Notes: generated by a model not told the origin, from the sequence alone. 64,000 bases of DNA from Rhodocyclaceae bacterium (GCA_020248405.1 JADCHQ010000024.1:62001-126000), one strand, 5' to 3'; counted from the first letter of the stretch, positions 48,801 through 58,704 are shown. Numbers and translations: made by a program.

Positions 48801-50327
48801 TCAAGCGCGCCGCGAGCGCCGTGCTGCCACGAGGAACAGCAGCGCCGCCGTAAGCACCACCGGTGCGTTGCCCGCCAGGGTGAAGGGCGTTGAACCGGTG
48901 CGCCCGGCGATGCTGGCCTCCAGCACGCCAGCCTGGAACTCGGGCAGGCTGGCACGCACGCGCCCGCGGTGGTCCACCACCGCGGTCATGCCGGTGTTGG
49001 TGGCGCGCAGCATGGGCCGCCCGGTCTCCAGGGCGCGCATCTGCGAAATCTGCAGGTGTTGCTCGGCAGCCCACGAATCGCCATACCAGGCGTCGTTGGT
49101 GAGGTTGGCCAGCAGCGTCGCGGCGGGCAGGGCGCGGGCGATCTCCTCGCCGAACACGTCTTCGTAGCAGATGTTCACGGCCAGGCGCTGTCCCGCCACC
49201 GCCAGCGGCGGCTGGGTGGCGCCGCCCGGGGTCTGGTCGGACAGCGGGATGTGCAGCACGCCGTTGACGATTGGCTTGAGCACCGCGCCCAGGGGAATGT
49301 ATTCGCCGAAGGGCACCAGGTGGTTCTTGCGGTAGGACTGGGAGGGCGAGGCGCCGAAGCTTGCGGCGGCGTTGAAGTAGCGCTCGCTGCCGGGCGGGTC
49401 GTTCTCGAACAGGCCGGTCACCAGGTCGCCGCCACGGCCGCGCACCGCACCGGCAAGCTGATCGAACCACTCCGGCGGCACCTGATGCCTGAACAGCGGG
49501 ATTGCGGTCTCGGGAAGGATCACCAACTGCCCGCGCGCCTGCCTTGCCAACGATTCGTAGGCGCCTAGCGTGCGCGACAGTTGCGCCTCGTCGAACTTGA
49601 GGTCCTGGGCAATATTGCCCTGCACGAGGCTGACGGCCACCGGGGCGCCGGCCTGGCGGGTCCAGTCCACGGCCGAAAGCATGGCTGCGAGCGCCCACAG
49701 CAGGGCCAGGGCGAGGGCCGGTGCGCGCCGCTGCCCGGGCGCCTGCGCCAGCATCAACCGCGCCAGCAGCGCCGCGGACAGCGCCACCGCCAGCCCCACC
49801 CCATACACGCCGGCGAGCGGCGCCAGGCCTGCCAGCGGGCTCCGGGGCACCTGCGAGTAGCCCAGGGCGAGCCATGGGAAGCCGGTGAGGGCCCAGCCGC
49901 GTAACCACTCCGCCAGGCACCAGGCCGCCGGCAGGCCCAGCCAGGCGGCGCGCGGTGCAAAGCGTGCCGCAGCCCAGCAGGCCAGCGCGGGCCACAGCGC
50001 CAGGTAGGCGGCGAACAGCGCCAGCACCAGCAGCGCTAGCACCAGTGCCATGCCGCCGTACACATGCAGGGCTACGGTGATCCAGCCGACGCCGGCAGCG
50101 AACAACCCGAAGCCGAAGGCGAAGCCCGCCAGCGCCGCTGCCCGGGGCGATGATGCCCGGGCGGCAATGAGCGCCAGCAGCGCCAGGGCGAGAATGGGCA
50201 GGGGGAACAGCCCCAGGGGTGCGAATCCGGGTACGGCGGCCGCGCCGGCGGCGAGCGCCAGCGGCAGTGCGAAGGCCGGCCGCGCCAGCGCCGCGAAGCG
50301 CTGCGGCGCCAGGGCCGGCGCGTTCAT
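48801..50327 (-). CDS. lnt: apolipoprotein N-acyltransferase
   Basis: A 508-residue inner-membrane enzyme that N-acylates lipoproteins. Several N-terminal helices are followed by a nitrilase-like domain with the catalytic triad E273 (LPETAIP), K334 (YRKNHLVPFGEY) and C387 (NICYEDVFGEE), matching the spacing of the E. coli enzyme. Its start overlaps the corC stop by four bases. Confidence 0.95.
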   Translation of the reverse strand: MNAPALAPQRFAALARPAFALPLALAAGAAAVPGFAPLGLFPLPILALALLALIAARASSPRAAALAGFAFGFGLFAAGVGWITVALHVYGGMALVLALLVLALFAAYLALWPALACWAAARFAPRAAWLGLPAAWCLAEWLRGWALTGFPWLALGYSQVPRSPLAGLAPLAGVYGVGLAVALSAALLARLMLAQAPGQRRAPALALALLWALAAMLSAVDWTRQAGAPVAVSLVQGNIAQDLKFDEAQLSRTLGAYESLARQARGQLVILPETAIPLFRHQVPPEWFDQLAGAVRGRGGDLVTGLFENDPPGSERYFNAAASFGASPSQSYRKNHLVPFGEYIPLGAVLKPIVNGVLHIPLSDQTPGGATQPPLAVAGQRLAVNICYEDVFGEEIARALPAATLLANLTNDAWYGDSWAAEQHLQISQMRALETGRPMLRATNTGMTAVVDHRGRVRASLPEFQAGVLEASIAGRTGSTPFTLAGNAPVVLTAALLFLVAARRSRRA

Positions 50328-51157
50328 CCGGGCGGCGCGGCGCCGCGCTCCACCAGCAGCGAGTGCACGCGGCGGCTGTCGGCCCGCAGCACCTTGAAGC
50401 GCAGGCCGTCCACGTCGATTTCCTCGCCGCGGTTGGGCAGGCGACCGAAGGCGCCCGTCACCAGGCCGCCCACGGTGTCGTACTCCTCGTCGGAGAAGCT
50501 GGTGCCGAAGGCTTGGTTGAAGTCGGTAATCTCGGTGACGGCCTTGACGCGGTGGCGCCCGTCGGGCTGGGAGACGATGTTGTCTTCGGTTTCGTCGAAG
50601 TCGTACTCGTCCTCGATGTCGCCCACGATCTGTTCGAGCACGTCCTCGATGGTGACCAGGCCGGTGACGCCGCCGTACTCGTCCACCACGATGGCCATGT
50701 GGTTGCGGGCGGCGCGGAAGTCCTTCAGCAGCACGTTCAGGCGCTTGGATTCGGGGATGAACACCGCCGGGCGCAGCATGTCGCGCACGTCGAATTCCTC
50801 CCCGGCGTAGTAGCGCAGCAGATCCTTGGCCAGCAGGATGCCGAGCACCTTGTCCTTGTCGCCGTCGATCACCGGGAAGCGCGAGTGGGCCGTTTCGATG
50901 ACCGTGGGAATGAACTTGGCGGGCGCGTCGCCAATATCGATCACGTCCATTTGCGCGCGCGGCACCATGATGTCCCGGACCTGCATCTCCGAGACCTGCA
51001 GCACGCCTTCGATCATGGCCAGGGCATCGGCATCGAGCAGGTTGCGCTGGCGCGAACCGCGCAGCAGCTCGATCAACTGCTCCCTGTCCTCGGGTTCGCG
51101 CAACAGCAGGGCGCCGATGCGTTCGAGAAGGGAGGGCTTGCCGTGCGCACTATCCAT
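50324..51157 (-). CDS. corC: CorC/HlyC-family CBS-domain transporter-associated protein
   Basis: A 277-residue protein: two CBS domains (about 65-180, DIMVPRAQMDVIDIGD and FIPESKRLNVLLKDFRAARNHMAIVVDEYGGVTGLVTIEDVLEQIVGDIEDE in segments) and a C-terminal CorC_HlyC domain (about 195-275). No membrane DUF21 domain, as in E. coli CorC (YbeX). Associated with Mg2+/Co2+ homeostasis and ribosome function. Lies between ybeY and lnt as usual. Confidence 0.92.
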   Translation of the reverse strand: MDSAHGKPSLLERIGALLLREPEDREQLIELLRGSRQRNLLDADALAMIEGVLQVSEMQVRDIMVPRAQMDVIDIGDAPAKFIPTVIETAHSRFPVIDGDKDKVLGILLAKDLLRYYAGEEFDVRDMLRPAVFIPESKRLNVLLKDFRAARNHMAIVVDEYGGVTGLVTIEDVLEQIVGDIEDEYDFDETEDNIVSQPDGRHRVKAVTEITDFNQAFGTSFSDEEYDTVGGLVTGAFGRLPNRGEEIDVDGLRFKVLRADSRRVHSLLVERGAAPPG

Positions 51158-51198
51158 ACACGAGGGGTGCCCGGGGCCGTGGCGTCCGGGCGCGGCCG

Positions 51199-51612
51199 TC
51201 AGGCCGCCATGAGATAAGGATCAGGATACCCCAACCGCCGCAGGATTTCGGTTTCAAGCGCCTCCATGGCGCGGGCCTCGCGAGCCCGGGCATGGTCCCA
51301 GCCCTGCAGGTGCAGCAGGCCGTGCGCCACCAGGTGGGCCCAGTGGGCACGCGGCGCCTTGCCCTGACCGCGGGCCTCGCGGGCGATCACCGGGGCGCAC
51401 AGGGCGATGTCTCCGCACAGCCAGCCGTCCTGCTCGCCGTAGGCGAAGGTGAGCACGTTGGTTGCGTAGTCACGGCCGCGAAAGGCGGCGTTGAGCCGCC
51501 GTCCCTCCACTGCGCCGACGACGCGCAGCGTCACCTGGCAAGGGCGCTGGATGGCGGCCAGCGCCCAGCGCCGCAAGGTGGTGCGCGCCGGTACGGGCGT
51601 GCTCACGGCCAC
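51199..51612 (-). CDS. ybeY: endoribonuclease/rRNA maturation factor YbeY
   Basis: A zinc-dependent RNase involved in 16S rRNA maturation and ribosome quality control. The metal site is HLVAHGLLHLQGWDH, the family H-x3-H-x5-H, and GRDYATNVLTFAYGE with CGDIALC are conserved. From GTG 51612 the product is 137 residues. Alignment with known YbeY N termini (MSxxxLxLQ) favours an earlier start at CTG 51642, inside the phoH stop (147 residues); see findings. Confidence 0.88.
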   Translation of the reverse strand: MAVSTPVPARTTLRRWALAAIQRPCQVTLRVVGAVEGRRLNAAFRGRDYATNVLTFAYGEQDGWLCGDIALCAPVIAREARGQGKAPRAHWAHLVAHGLLHLQGWDHARAREARAMEALETEILRRLGYPDPYLMAA

Positions 51613-51638
51613 CTGAACCGACAGGCGCAGCGGCGCGC

Positions 51639-52604
51639 TCAGCGGGGCGGGCCGTGCTCGGCGTTCCACGATTCGTAAGCGTTGACGATGCGTTGTACCA
51701 GCGGGTGGCGCACCACGTCGGCGGCGGTGAAATTGACGAAGGCGATGCCGCGCACCTGGCCCAGCACCTCGCGGGCATCCACCAGCCCGCTGCGCTGGCC
51801 GCGCGCCAGATCCACCTGGGTCACGTCCCCGGTGAGCACGGCCCTCGAGCCGAAGCCGATGCGGGTGAGGAACATCTTCATCTGCTCGGGCGTGGTGTTC
51901 TGGGCCTCGTCGAGGATGATGAAGGAGTGGTTGAGGGTCCTGCCGCGCATGAAGGCGAGCGGGGCGATCTCGATCACGCCGCGCTCGAAGAGCTTGCCCA
52001 CCTTCTCGAAGCCCATCAGGTCGTAGAGGGCGTCGTAGAGCGGGCGCAGGTAGGGGTCCACCTTCTGCACCAGGTCGCCCGGCAGGAAGCCTAGCCGTTC
52101 GCCCGCCTCCACCGCCGGGCGCACCAGCACCAGGCGCTTGACGGCGTCGCGCTCGATGGCGTCCACGGCGCAAGCCACGGCGAGGTAGGTCTTGCCCGTG
52201 CCCGCCGGTCCGATGCCGAAGGTGATGTCGTGGGCCAGGATGGCCTTGAGGTATTCGGCCTGGGTGCGGGTGCGGCCCTGCAGGTCGCGCCGCCGCGTGT
52301 GCAGCAGCGGCGCGTCGGCCACCTCGGCCGCGCCGCCCATGGCCTCCACCAGCCCGAGTTGCACGTCCTCCAGTTCGAGCGGCGCGGCCGCACGCTCGTA
52401 GAAGCTGCGCAGCAGGTCGGCTGCCAGACGGCTGCGCTCGGCTGGGCCGTGGATGCGGAACACCTCGCCGCGCCGCGCGATGCCCACATCGAGGGCGTTT
52501 TCGATCTGGCGCAGGTTCTCGTCCAGCACGCCGCACAGGTTGGCGAGGCGCTGGTTGTCCACCGGATCGAGGGCGAACTCCAGGGCGGGGGCGTCGGCGT
52601 TCAC
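51639..52604 (-). CDS. ybeZ: PhoH-like ATPase YbeZ
   Basis: A 321-residue PhoH-family P-loop protein. Walker [21 protein letters not shown] (about 127-146), [16 protein letters not shown], and Walker [34 protein letters not shown] are present. It partners with YbeY. It overlaps miaB upstream by four bases, and ybeY follows it directly. Confidence 0.93.
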   Translation of the reverse strand: MNADAPALEFALDPVDNQRLANLCGVLDENLRQIENALDVGIARRGEVFRIHGPAERSRLAADLLRSFYERAAAPLELEDVQLGLVEAMGGAAEVADAPLLHTRRRDLQGRTRTQAEYLKAILAHDITFGIGPAGTGKTYLAVACAVDAIERDAVKRLVLVRPAVEAGERLGFLPGDLVQKVDPYLRPLYDALYDLMGFEKVGKLFERGVIEIAPLAFMRGRTLNHSFIILDEAQNTTPEQMKMFLTRIGFGSRAVLTGDVTQVDLARGQRSGLVDAREVLGQVRGIAFVNFTAADVVRHPLVQRIVNAYESWNAEHGPPR

Positions 52605-53971
52605 GCGGAGGGCGCGGTCTCGCGCACCACGATTTCGCCGCGCAGCGAGTGCGGCAGCGCGGCGGTGATGGTCACGTCAACGTAGTGGCCAGCCAGACGC
52701 GCCTGGCCTGGGAAGTTGACCACCCGGTTGTTGGCGGTGCGCCCGGCGAGCTCGGCTGTGTTCTTGCGCGAGGGGCCTTCCACCAGCACGCGCTGCACGC
52801 TGCCCACCATGGCGGCGCTGATGTCGAAGGCCTGTTCTTCGAGTTTCGCCTGCAGGCGCTGCAGCCACGCGATCTTGGCGGCCCTGGGCACCGGGTCGTC
52901 CAGTGCCGCGGCCGGCGTGCCCGGGCGGGCGCTGTAGACGAAGCTGAAGCTCGCATCGAAGCCCACGGCCTCCACCAGGGCGAGGGTCTGCTCGAACTCC
53001 GCCTCGGTCTCGCCGGGGAAGCCGACGATGAAGTCGGAGGAGATGTACACCTCCGGGCGTGCCGCCCGCAGCCGCCGCACGATGTCGCGGTACTCGGCGG
53101 CGGTGTAGCCCCGCTTCATGGCCGCCAGCACGCGGTCGCAGCCCGACTGCACGGGCAGGTGCACGTGGGGCACCAGCTTGCCGATGCGGCCGTGGGCGTC
53201 GATGAGGCGCTGGGTGAATTCCTTCGGATGCGAGGTGGTGTAGCGGATGCGCTCGATGCCCGGCACCTCGGCCACGTACTCCAGCAGCAGGGCGAAATCG
53301 CCCTCCTCGCCCTCGGGCAGGCGGCCGCGCCAGGCGTTGACGTTCTGGCCCAGCAGCGTGACTTCGCGCACGCCCTGGTCGGCCAGGTCGGCCACCTCGG
53401 TGAGCACGTCATCGAAGGGGCGCGAGACTTCTTCGCCGCGGGTGTAGGGCACCACGCAGAAGCTGCAGTACTTGCTGCAACCCTCCATGATGGAGACGAA
53501 GGCCTGGGCCCCCTCCACGCGTGGCGGCGGTAGCCCGTCGAACTTCTCGATCTCGGGGAAGCTCACGTCCACCTGGGCGCGGCCGCTGGCGGCGCGCCCA
53601 GCCATGAGGCTGGGCAGGCGGTGCAGCGTCTGGGGCCCGAACACCAGGTCCACGAAGGGTGCCCGCTGAACGATGGCCTCGCCTTCCTGGCTGGCCACGC
53701 AGCCGCCCACGCCGATGATCACCTCGGGCCGCTGGCGCTTGAGGTGGCGCACGCGGCCCAGGTCGGTGAACACCTTCTCCTGGGCCTTCTCGCGTACCGA
53801 GCAGGTGTTGAACAGGATCACGTCCGCCTGCTCGGGGTCGTCGGTGGGCTCCAGCCCGTGCGCCTCGCGCAGCACGTCGGCCATGCGTGCCGAGTCGTAC
53901 TCGTTCATCTGGCAGCCGAAGGTGCGGATGTAGAGTTTTCCAGGCACGGCGGTACGCTCTCGGTTACTCAA
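52601..53971 (-). CDS. miaB: tRNA-2-methylthio-N6-dimethylallyladenosine synthase
   Basis: A 456-residue radical-SAM methylthiotransferase modifying A37 of tRNAs. The N-terminal cluster ligands are C20, C57 and C91; the radical SAM cluster is C165-x3-C169-x2-C172 in [18 protein letters not shown]; a C-terminal TRAM domain starts near 380. Overlaps the upstream small secreted protein and the downstream phoH-like gene by four bases each. Confidence 0.95.
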   Translation of the reverse strand: MSNRERTAVPGKLYIRTFGCQMNEYDSARMADVLREAHGLEPTDDPEQADVILFNTCSVREKAQEKVFTDLGRVRHLKRQRPEVIIGVGGCVASQEGEAIVQRAPFVDLVFGPQTLHRLPSLMAGRAASGRAQVDVSFPEIEKFDGLPPPRVEGAQAFVSIMEGCSKYCSFCVVPYTRGEEVSRPFDDVLTEVADLADQGVREVTLLGQNVNAWRGRLPEGEEGDFALLLEYVAEVPGIERIRYTTSHPKEFTQRLIDAHGRIGKLVPHVHLPVQSGCDRVLAAMKRGYTAAEYRDIVRRLRAARPEVYISSDFIVGFPGETEAEFEQTLALVEAVGFDASFSFVYSARPGTPAAALDDPVPRAAKIAWLQRLQAKLEEQAFDISAAMVGSVQRVLVEGPSRKNTAELAGRTANNRVVNFPGQARLAGHYVDVTITAALPHSLRGEIVVRETAPSA

Positions 53972-54300
53972 TCGTCGCGGAATTCGTAGCCGCGCGACTC
54001 AAGGGTGGCGATTTCCTGCTCCGTGAGCATCCACACGCCCCGGACCTGCTTGAAGTGGTCGAAGTTGTAGGCAACCCATCCCCGGCCTCGTACGCTATTG
54101 GGGGTGAGGATGCGATTGTCCCGGGTGTGGATGGTTGAACCAGGCGCCAGACGGTGCCACCGGTTGCTGATGAGGATGTTCGGATACCGCACTTCCTCCA
54201 GCAACCCCACCCGGATGTCCGCGGGCAGGATACGCTGCGCCGCCGCCGGCAGAGACGCCGCCAACAGGGCAAGGGTGCAGGCAAGAAGAAGTGGTCGCAT
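53968..54300 (-). CDS. small secreted hypothetical protein
   Basis: A 110-residue protein with a signal peptide (residues 1-21, AAAQ). The mature part ([42 protein letters not shown] in segments) is beta-rich with no Cys. No family recognised. Its stop overlaps the miaB start by four bases, so it is the first gene of the miaB unit. Confidence 0.65.
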   Translation of the reverse strand: MRPLLLACTLALLAASLPAAAQRILPADIRVGLLEEVRYPNILISNRWHRLAPGSTIHTRDNRILTPNSVRGRGWVAYNFDHFKQVRGVWMLTEQEIATLESRGYEFRDD

Positions 54301-54373
54301 GGGCCGCGGTCCGAAGGCCAGCTCGCTGGCGCGGGGGGCACCAGCCGAAGCGTCGGCGGTAGGCGCAGGCAGA

Positions 54374-54449
54374 TGGTGGCGAATCAGGGATTTGAACCCC
54401 GGACCAACGGATTATGATTCCGCTGCTCTAACCACTGAGCTAATTCGCC
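54374..54449 (-). tRNA. tRNA with CAT anticodon (Ile2 or elongator Met)
   Basis: A complete cloverleaf on the minus strand: acceptor GGCGAAT (from 54449) with ATTCGCC, D arm AGCTCAGTGGTTAGAGC, anticodon loop ATCATAA (anticodon CAT), TTCAAAT T-loop with a 5-bp stem, discriminator A and encoded CCA (54376-54374). The short D loop and the TTGGTC variable region resemble tRNA-Ile2, in which C34 becomes lysidine and AUA is read, but elongator tRNA-Met cannot be ruled out. Confidence 0.93.
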
Positions 54450-54551
54450 ACGTGCCTTACGACAGGGCGCGCAATCTACCGAAGCCCCGCTTTCCTTGTC
54501 AAGGAAACTCTCGTTAATCAATGCCCTGCGAGCACGCAAGGGGGGTCCGCC

Positions 54552-55706
54552 ATGGATGTGACCGTGGTGGGCGCCGGCCTTGTGGGCACTTCGCTGGCAT
54601 TGGCCTGCGTGCGCGCCGGGTTGCGCGCCGCGCTGGTGACCGAGGCTGTTCCTGCCCCCGCCCCGGCGCCGTGGGATACGCGCATCTACGCCATCAGTCC
54701 GGGCAGCCGCGCATTGCTGGAGTCCCTGGGGGCTTGGCAGCGGCTCGATCCCGCTCGCATCCAGCCAGTACGTCGCATGGAGATCTTCGGGGACCGAAAT
54801 CCGGCACGGCTGCACTTCGACGCAGCCGGGTTGGGCGCGCCGGAACTGGCCAGCATCGTGGAAAGCGGCGCCCTGGCCCAGGCGCTGTGGGCCAGCCTCG
54901 TGGAAGACGGCGGCTGCGCCATCCTGGCTCCCGCGCGGCCGGCGGGGCTGGTGGTTGCGCCAGGTCATGCCAGCCTGCGGCTCGAGGATGGCGCCGAACT
55001 GCAGAGCGCACTGGTGGTGGGCGCCGACGGGCGCGATTCCTGGGTGCGAACCGTGGCGGGCATCCAGGCGCCAGGACGGGGCTATCCGCAGTGCGCCGTG
55101 GTGGCCAACTTCCAGTGTGATGTGCCACACCGTGAAACCGCTCGGCAGTGGTTCCGCGAGGACGGCGTGTTGGCCCTGTTGCCCTTGCCGGGCAACAGGG
55201 TGTCCATGGTGTGGTCGGCCGGAGAGAGCGTCGCACACGAGCTGCTGGAGGCCAGCCCCGAGGCGTTGGCCGCCCGGGTGGCGGCTGCGGCGAACTCCCT
55301 GGCAGGGGAGTTGTCGGTGATTTCCCTAGCGCGGATGTTTCCGTTGCATGCGCACCTGGCGCGGCGCGTCGTGAAACCCCGGATCGCCCTCGTGGGTGAT
55401 GCCGCCCATCACGTGCACCCGCTGGCGGGGCAGGGAGTGAACCTCGGGTTTCGTGATGTTTCCTCGCTTGCGCGGGTGCTCGGGGACCGCGGCGCGCAGC
55501 GTGACTGCGGTGCGTTGCCCCTGCTGCGCCGTCATGAGCGCGCGCGGCGCGAGGATGCCCTTGCAACGCTGGCTGTCACCGATGGCTTGCAGCGGCTGTT
55601 CTCCAGTGCATTGCCAGGCGCGGCGCAACTGCGCAATGCCGGGCTGTGGATCACCGGGCAGCTGCCGTTGTTGAGAAGGTTGCTTGCCCGGCACGCGCTC
55701 GCTTGA
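54552..55706 (+). CDS. UbiH/COQ6-family FAD monooxygenase
   Basis: A 384-residue flavoprotein hydroxylase of ubiquinone synthesis. GAGLVG (7-12) is the Rossmann motif, VGADGRDSWVR the DG motif, and VGDAAHHVHPLAGQGVNLGFRD the second FAD motif. Which ring position it hydroxylates (UbiH, UbiI, UbiF or UbiM type) cannot be told from sequence here. It is followed by dsbC and a TonB-like gene in the same direction. Confidence 0.88.
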   Translation: MDVTVVGAGLVGTSLALACVRAGLRAALVTEAVPAPAPAPWDTRIYAISPGSRALLESLGAWQRLDPARIQPVRRMEIFGDRNPARLHFDAAGLGAPELASIVESGALAQALWASLVEDGGCAILAPARPAGLVVAPGHASLRLEDGAELQSALVVGADGRDSWVRTVAGIQAPGRGYPQCAVVANFQCDVPHRETARQWFREDGVLALLPLPGNRVSMVWSAGESVAHELLEASPEALAARVAAAANSLAGELSVISLARMFPLHAHLARRVVKPRIALVGDAAHHVHPLAGQGVNLGFRDVSSLARVLGDRGAQRDCGALPLLRRHERARREDALATLAVTDGLQRLFSSALPGAAQLRNAGLWITGQLPLLRRLLARHALA

Positions 55707-55749
55707 GCGGGCAAGATTGGTTTCTAATGTGGTTTCTTTGGAGCTTGTG

Positions 55750-56484
55750 ATGAACCGGTTAACCCTTGCACGCGCCCTGGCGGGTGCCCTGTTGCTCGCG
55801 GCGGCTTCGGCCTACGCCGATGAGCGGGCGGTCCGCCAAGCCTTCATGGCCAAGTTCCCCAAGGCCAACGTGGACAGCGTCAAGCTCATTCCTGAAACGG
55901 GCTTGTACGAGATCCTCATTCCCCGGGGAGATGATCCCATCATCATCTACACGGACGAGCAGTTCCGCTTTCTGCTGCAGGGCAGTTTGGTGGAAACGCG
56001 AGGCATGAGCGATCTCACCGAGAAGACCCGCAGCCGCGCCACGGCCCTGGACTTCTCCAGCCTCCCCTTGGACAAGGCGATCCGCAAGGTGAAGGGCACC
56101 GGCGCTCGCAAGCTCGCGGTGTTCACCGACCCTGACTGTCCTTACTGCAAGCGGGTGGAGCAGGAGCTGGAAAAACTCAACAATGTGACCGTGTATCTCC
56201 TCGTCTACCCCATCGAGCAGCTCCATCCAAAGGCGGTTGCCAAGGCCAAGGCCATCTGGTGCTCTCCCGACCGGCTCAAGGCATGGGACGACTACATGTT
56301 GCGCGGCACCGCGCCCAAGGGCAGCGGCGATTGCCCCAACCCCGTGGACGAAATAATGGCCTGGGGCCAGAAAAAAGGCATCAACGCCACCCCGACACTC
56401 ATTTTTGCCGACGGCAGCCGGGTCCCCGGTGCGATCACCGCCGCCCAGATCGAAAGCCGTTTCGGCGAAATGAGCAGCGATTGA
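55750..56484 (+). CDS. dsbC: DsbC-family protein disulfide isomerase
   Basis: A 244-residue periplasmic protein: signal peptide (1-23, AYA), an N-terminal dimerisation domain, a linker, then a thioredoxin-fold domain with C130-Pro-Tyr-C133 (FTDPDCPYC) and a cis-Pro in NATPTLIF. C171 and C195 match the structural second Cys pair of DsbC. ATG 55750 is used; GTG 55747 is directly upstream. Confidence 0.9.
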   Translation: MNRLTLARALAGALLLAAASAYADERAVRQAFMAKFPKANVDSVKLIPETGLYEILIPRGDDPIIIYTDEQFRFLLQGSLVETRGMSDLTEKTRSRATALDFSSLPLDKAIRKVKGTGARKLAVFTDPDCPYCKRVEQELEKLNNVTVYLLVYPIEQLHPKAVAKAKAIWCSPDRLKAWDDYMLRGTAPKGSGDCPNPVDEIMAWGQKKGINATPTLIFADGSRVPGAITAAQIESRFGEMSSD

Positions 56485-56491
56485 TCACGCG

Positions 56492-57274
56492 GTGTTCCCG
56501 TCTGGTAACGGGCCCGCTGCACCGGCCCCCAGCGACCGCGGCGATGCCGGTCGCAGACTGGCGGTGGCCTTGAGCCTGTCATTGCTGTTGCACGCCCTGC
56601 TGCTCTGGGCCGAGCCTGCCAGGGCGCCGTGGGGTGCCGCGGGCGCCATCGGCATGGCGCTCAAGGCGCGGCTCGTGGCAGTGCGGCAGGTGGAGTCCGA
56701 GACGTTGTCGGCGGTTTTCCCCGTGCCTGAAGAGGCACTGGCGGCGGCGAATCGCGCGCCCGGCGCGGGGATTCCGCCGCCGGCAGCGGCGGAGCATGCA
56801 ATGGACCGCCGCGCCGCGCCACCTGCACCACCGGTGCAGGTGGCCCAGGCGCCGTCTGTCCCTGCCGCGCCTGAGGGTGAAGCTGCTCCCGCTTCGCAAC
56901 CGGCAACCCCGCTGTCAGCGCAGGAGCCCGGTGCCTTCCAGATGCCGCTGCCTGCCCCTGCCGAATTCCTGCCGGCGCGCATGCTCGACGTGCTGCCGCG
57001 GCCGGAGCAACCGGTGGCGCTGGTCTATCCCGACGCAGTAGGCATGGGGCGCAATGGTCTGGTGACCCTGCTGTTACTCATCGACGAGTCTGGTGCGGTG
57101 GTGGAGGCAAAGGTGGTGGATTCCAATCCGTCAGGGGTGTTCGATGCCTTCGCCATCGATGTGTTTCGCGCCACGCGTTTCCTGCCCGGGCAGCGTGATG
57201 GCCGGCCCGTGCGCAGCCGGCTGGTGGTGGAAATGTCCTTCGACGCCAACCCCTATTCGCGGCGAGCGCAATGA
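56492..57274 (+). CDS. TonB-like energy transducer protein
   Basis: A 260-residue protein with one N-terminal membrane helix (about 22-40), a Pro/Ala-rich central region (about 75-150) and a C-terminal TonB-like domain (YPDAVGMGRNGLVTLLLLIDESGAVVEAKVVDSNPSGVFDAFAIDVFRATRF in segments). No exbB or exbD adjoins it, and the central region lacks long Glu-Pro/Lys-Pro repeats. GTG start seven bases after dsbC. Convergent with mltA. Confidence 0.75.
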   Translation: MFPSGNGPAAPAPSDRGDAGRRLAVALSLSLLLHALLLWAEPARAPWGAAGAIGMALKARLVAVRQVESETLSAVFPVPEEALAAANRAPGAGIPPPAAAEHAMDRRAAPPAPPVQVAQAPSVPAAPEGEAAPASQPATPLSAQEPGAFQMPLPAPAEFLPARMLDVLPRPEQPVALVYPDAVGMGRNGLVTLLLLIDESGAVVEAKVVDSNPSGVFDAFAIDVFRATRFLPGQRDGRPVRSRLVVEMSFDANPYSRRAQ

Positions 57275-57281
57275 CGGAAGG

Positions 57282-58517
57282 TCAGGGTGTCGCCTCGGCG
57301 CGTGGCAGCAGCACCCACAGTAGCAGTGGCTGGCGCATGCGGCCCGCCAGTTCGCCGGCTTCCTCGCCAAAGCCCCAGAAATAATCCGCTCGCACCGCGC
57401 CGCGAATGGCGCCGCCCGTGTCCTGGGCGGCCATGAGGCGATTGAGCGGCCTTGCGGTGCCGGGCCAGGTGCTGGACACGAACACTGGTGCACCCAGCGG
57501 CACGGCGCGGGGGTCCACCGCCAGGCTGCGGCCGTTGCTCAGCGGCACCCCCAGGGAGCCGGGCGGGCCGCCGTCGCCAGCGGGCAGTTCGCGGAAGAAC
57601 ACGTATGAGGGGTTTTCGTTCAGCAGGGCCGCGAGCTTCTGGGGATTGCGCTGTCCCCAGGCGCGAATCCCCTGCATGGAGGCCTGGTCCAGGGTGAGTT
57701 CGCCGCGTTCCACCAGCAGCCGCCCCACCGAGCGGTAGGCGTGGCCGTTCTGGTCGGCATAGCCCACGCGCACCAGTTCACCGCTGTCCAGCCGCACCCG
57801 CCCCGAGCCCTGCACCTGCAGGAAAAAGGCATCCACCGGATCGTCCACCCAGATGAGCTCGCGGCCGCGCAGCGGCGCGGTGCCGTTGTCGATATCCGCC
57901 CGGGTGTGATACGGGACCAGCTTGCGGCCCACCACCCGGCCGCGCAGGCGCAACCCCTTGAGCTCGGGATACAGTTCAGTGAGTTCCACCGACACCAGGT
58001 CGTCGGGCGGGCCATACAGCGGCACGCGGTAGCGGCCATCGCGGTTGCGGCTGCCGCGCAGCAGCGGCTCGTAGTAGCCGGTGAGCAGCCCCTCGGCAAT
58101 GCCCTCGGACGACAGCACGCGGTGTGGCTGCGCGTTGGCTTCCAGGAAGCGCCGCTGGGCCTGCGCGTCGGCCGTGGCAAGGGCCTGTGCCTTGGCGCAG
58201 AACGCAGCCCAGGGCGGATTCCTGAGCGCCGGGCAACCACGCAGGAAGGCCTGGAAGCCGGCCGCCACGTCATCATCGGCCCAACCAGGCAGGTCCTGGA
58301 AAGCCACCGGCTCCAGCCGCACGGCGGGGGCAGGCCTGGGCGCGGTGGCTTCCGGCGCTGGCGCTGGACAGCTCGGGGCCGGCGCGGGCACGGCCGGGGG
58401 AGGACAGGGTGTTGGCGCCGCTGCTGCCGCTGCCGGTTCCGGCATGGCCGGTGGCCGCGGCGTTGCGCAACCGGCGGCCGCTAGCAGCAACACCGCCGTG
58501 GCACAACGGCTCGTCAT
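57282..58517 (-). CDS. mltA: membrane-bound lytic murein transglycosylase A
   Basis: A 411-residue lipoprotein: lipobox AAGC with Cys18, then a Pro/Ala/Glu-rich linker to about residue 70, then the MltA barrel (GLLTGYYEPLLRGSR, GYADQNGHAYRSVG) and a C-terminal 3D domain with the catalytic Asp in AAQDTGGAIRGAVRADYFWG. It cleaves peptidoglycan to anhydromuropeptides. The ATG at 58517 opens the signal; the very long upstream frame is antisense noise. Confidence 0.93.
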   Translation of the reverse strand: MTSRCATAVLLLAAAGCATPRPPAMPEPAAAAAAPTPCPPPAVPAPAPSCPAPAPEATAPRPAPAVRLEPVAFQDLPGWADDDVAAGFQAFLRGCPALRNPPWAAFCAKAQALATADAQAQRRFLEANAQPHRVLSSEGIAEGLLTGYYEPLLRGSRNRDGRYRVPLYGPPDDLVSVELTELYPELKGLRLRGRVVGRKLVPYHTRADIDNGTAPLRGRELIWVDDPVDAFFLQVQGSGRVRLDSGELVRVGYADQNGHAYRSVGRLLVERGELTLDQASMQGIRAWGQRNPQKLAALLNENPSYVFFRELPAGDGGPPGSLGVPLSNGRSLAVDPRAVPLGAPVFVSSTWPGTARPLNRLMAAQDTGGAIRGAVRADYFWGFGEEAGELAGRMRQPLLLWVLLPRAEATP

Positions 58518-58584
58518 GGCGTTAGAGTGGCGCACGGCTCCCGCCGGGGGCCGGGGGTTACGCGTCAGGGCGAAGGCAGGGCAC

Positions 58585-58701
58585 ATGGGTTGGATATTGC
58601 TGGAAGCGGCCGTCGCCTTGGCGATCGGCCTGTTCATCGTGTGGTGGACCTGGCCGCGGGACAAGCGCCCGCCGCCACGCGAGGACGAAGATCGGCAATG
58701 A
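58585..58701 (+). CDS. small single-helix membrane protein
   Basis: A 38-residue ORF: ATG 58585 preceded by AAGGCAGGG, one membrane helix (WILLEAAVALAIGLFIVWWTW) and a charged tail (PRDKRPPPREDED). It fits exactly between the divergent mltA start and the convergent apaG stop. Unrecognised, but helix, tail and ribosome-binding site make it credible. Confidence 0.5.
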   Translation: MGWILLEAAVALAIGLFIVWWTWPRDKRPPPREDEDRQ

Positions 58702-58704
58702 TTC

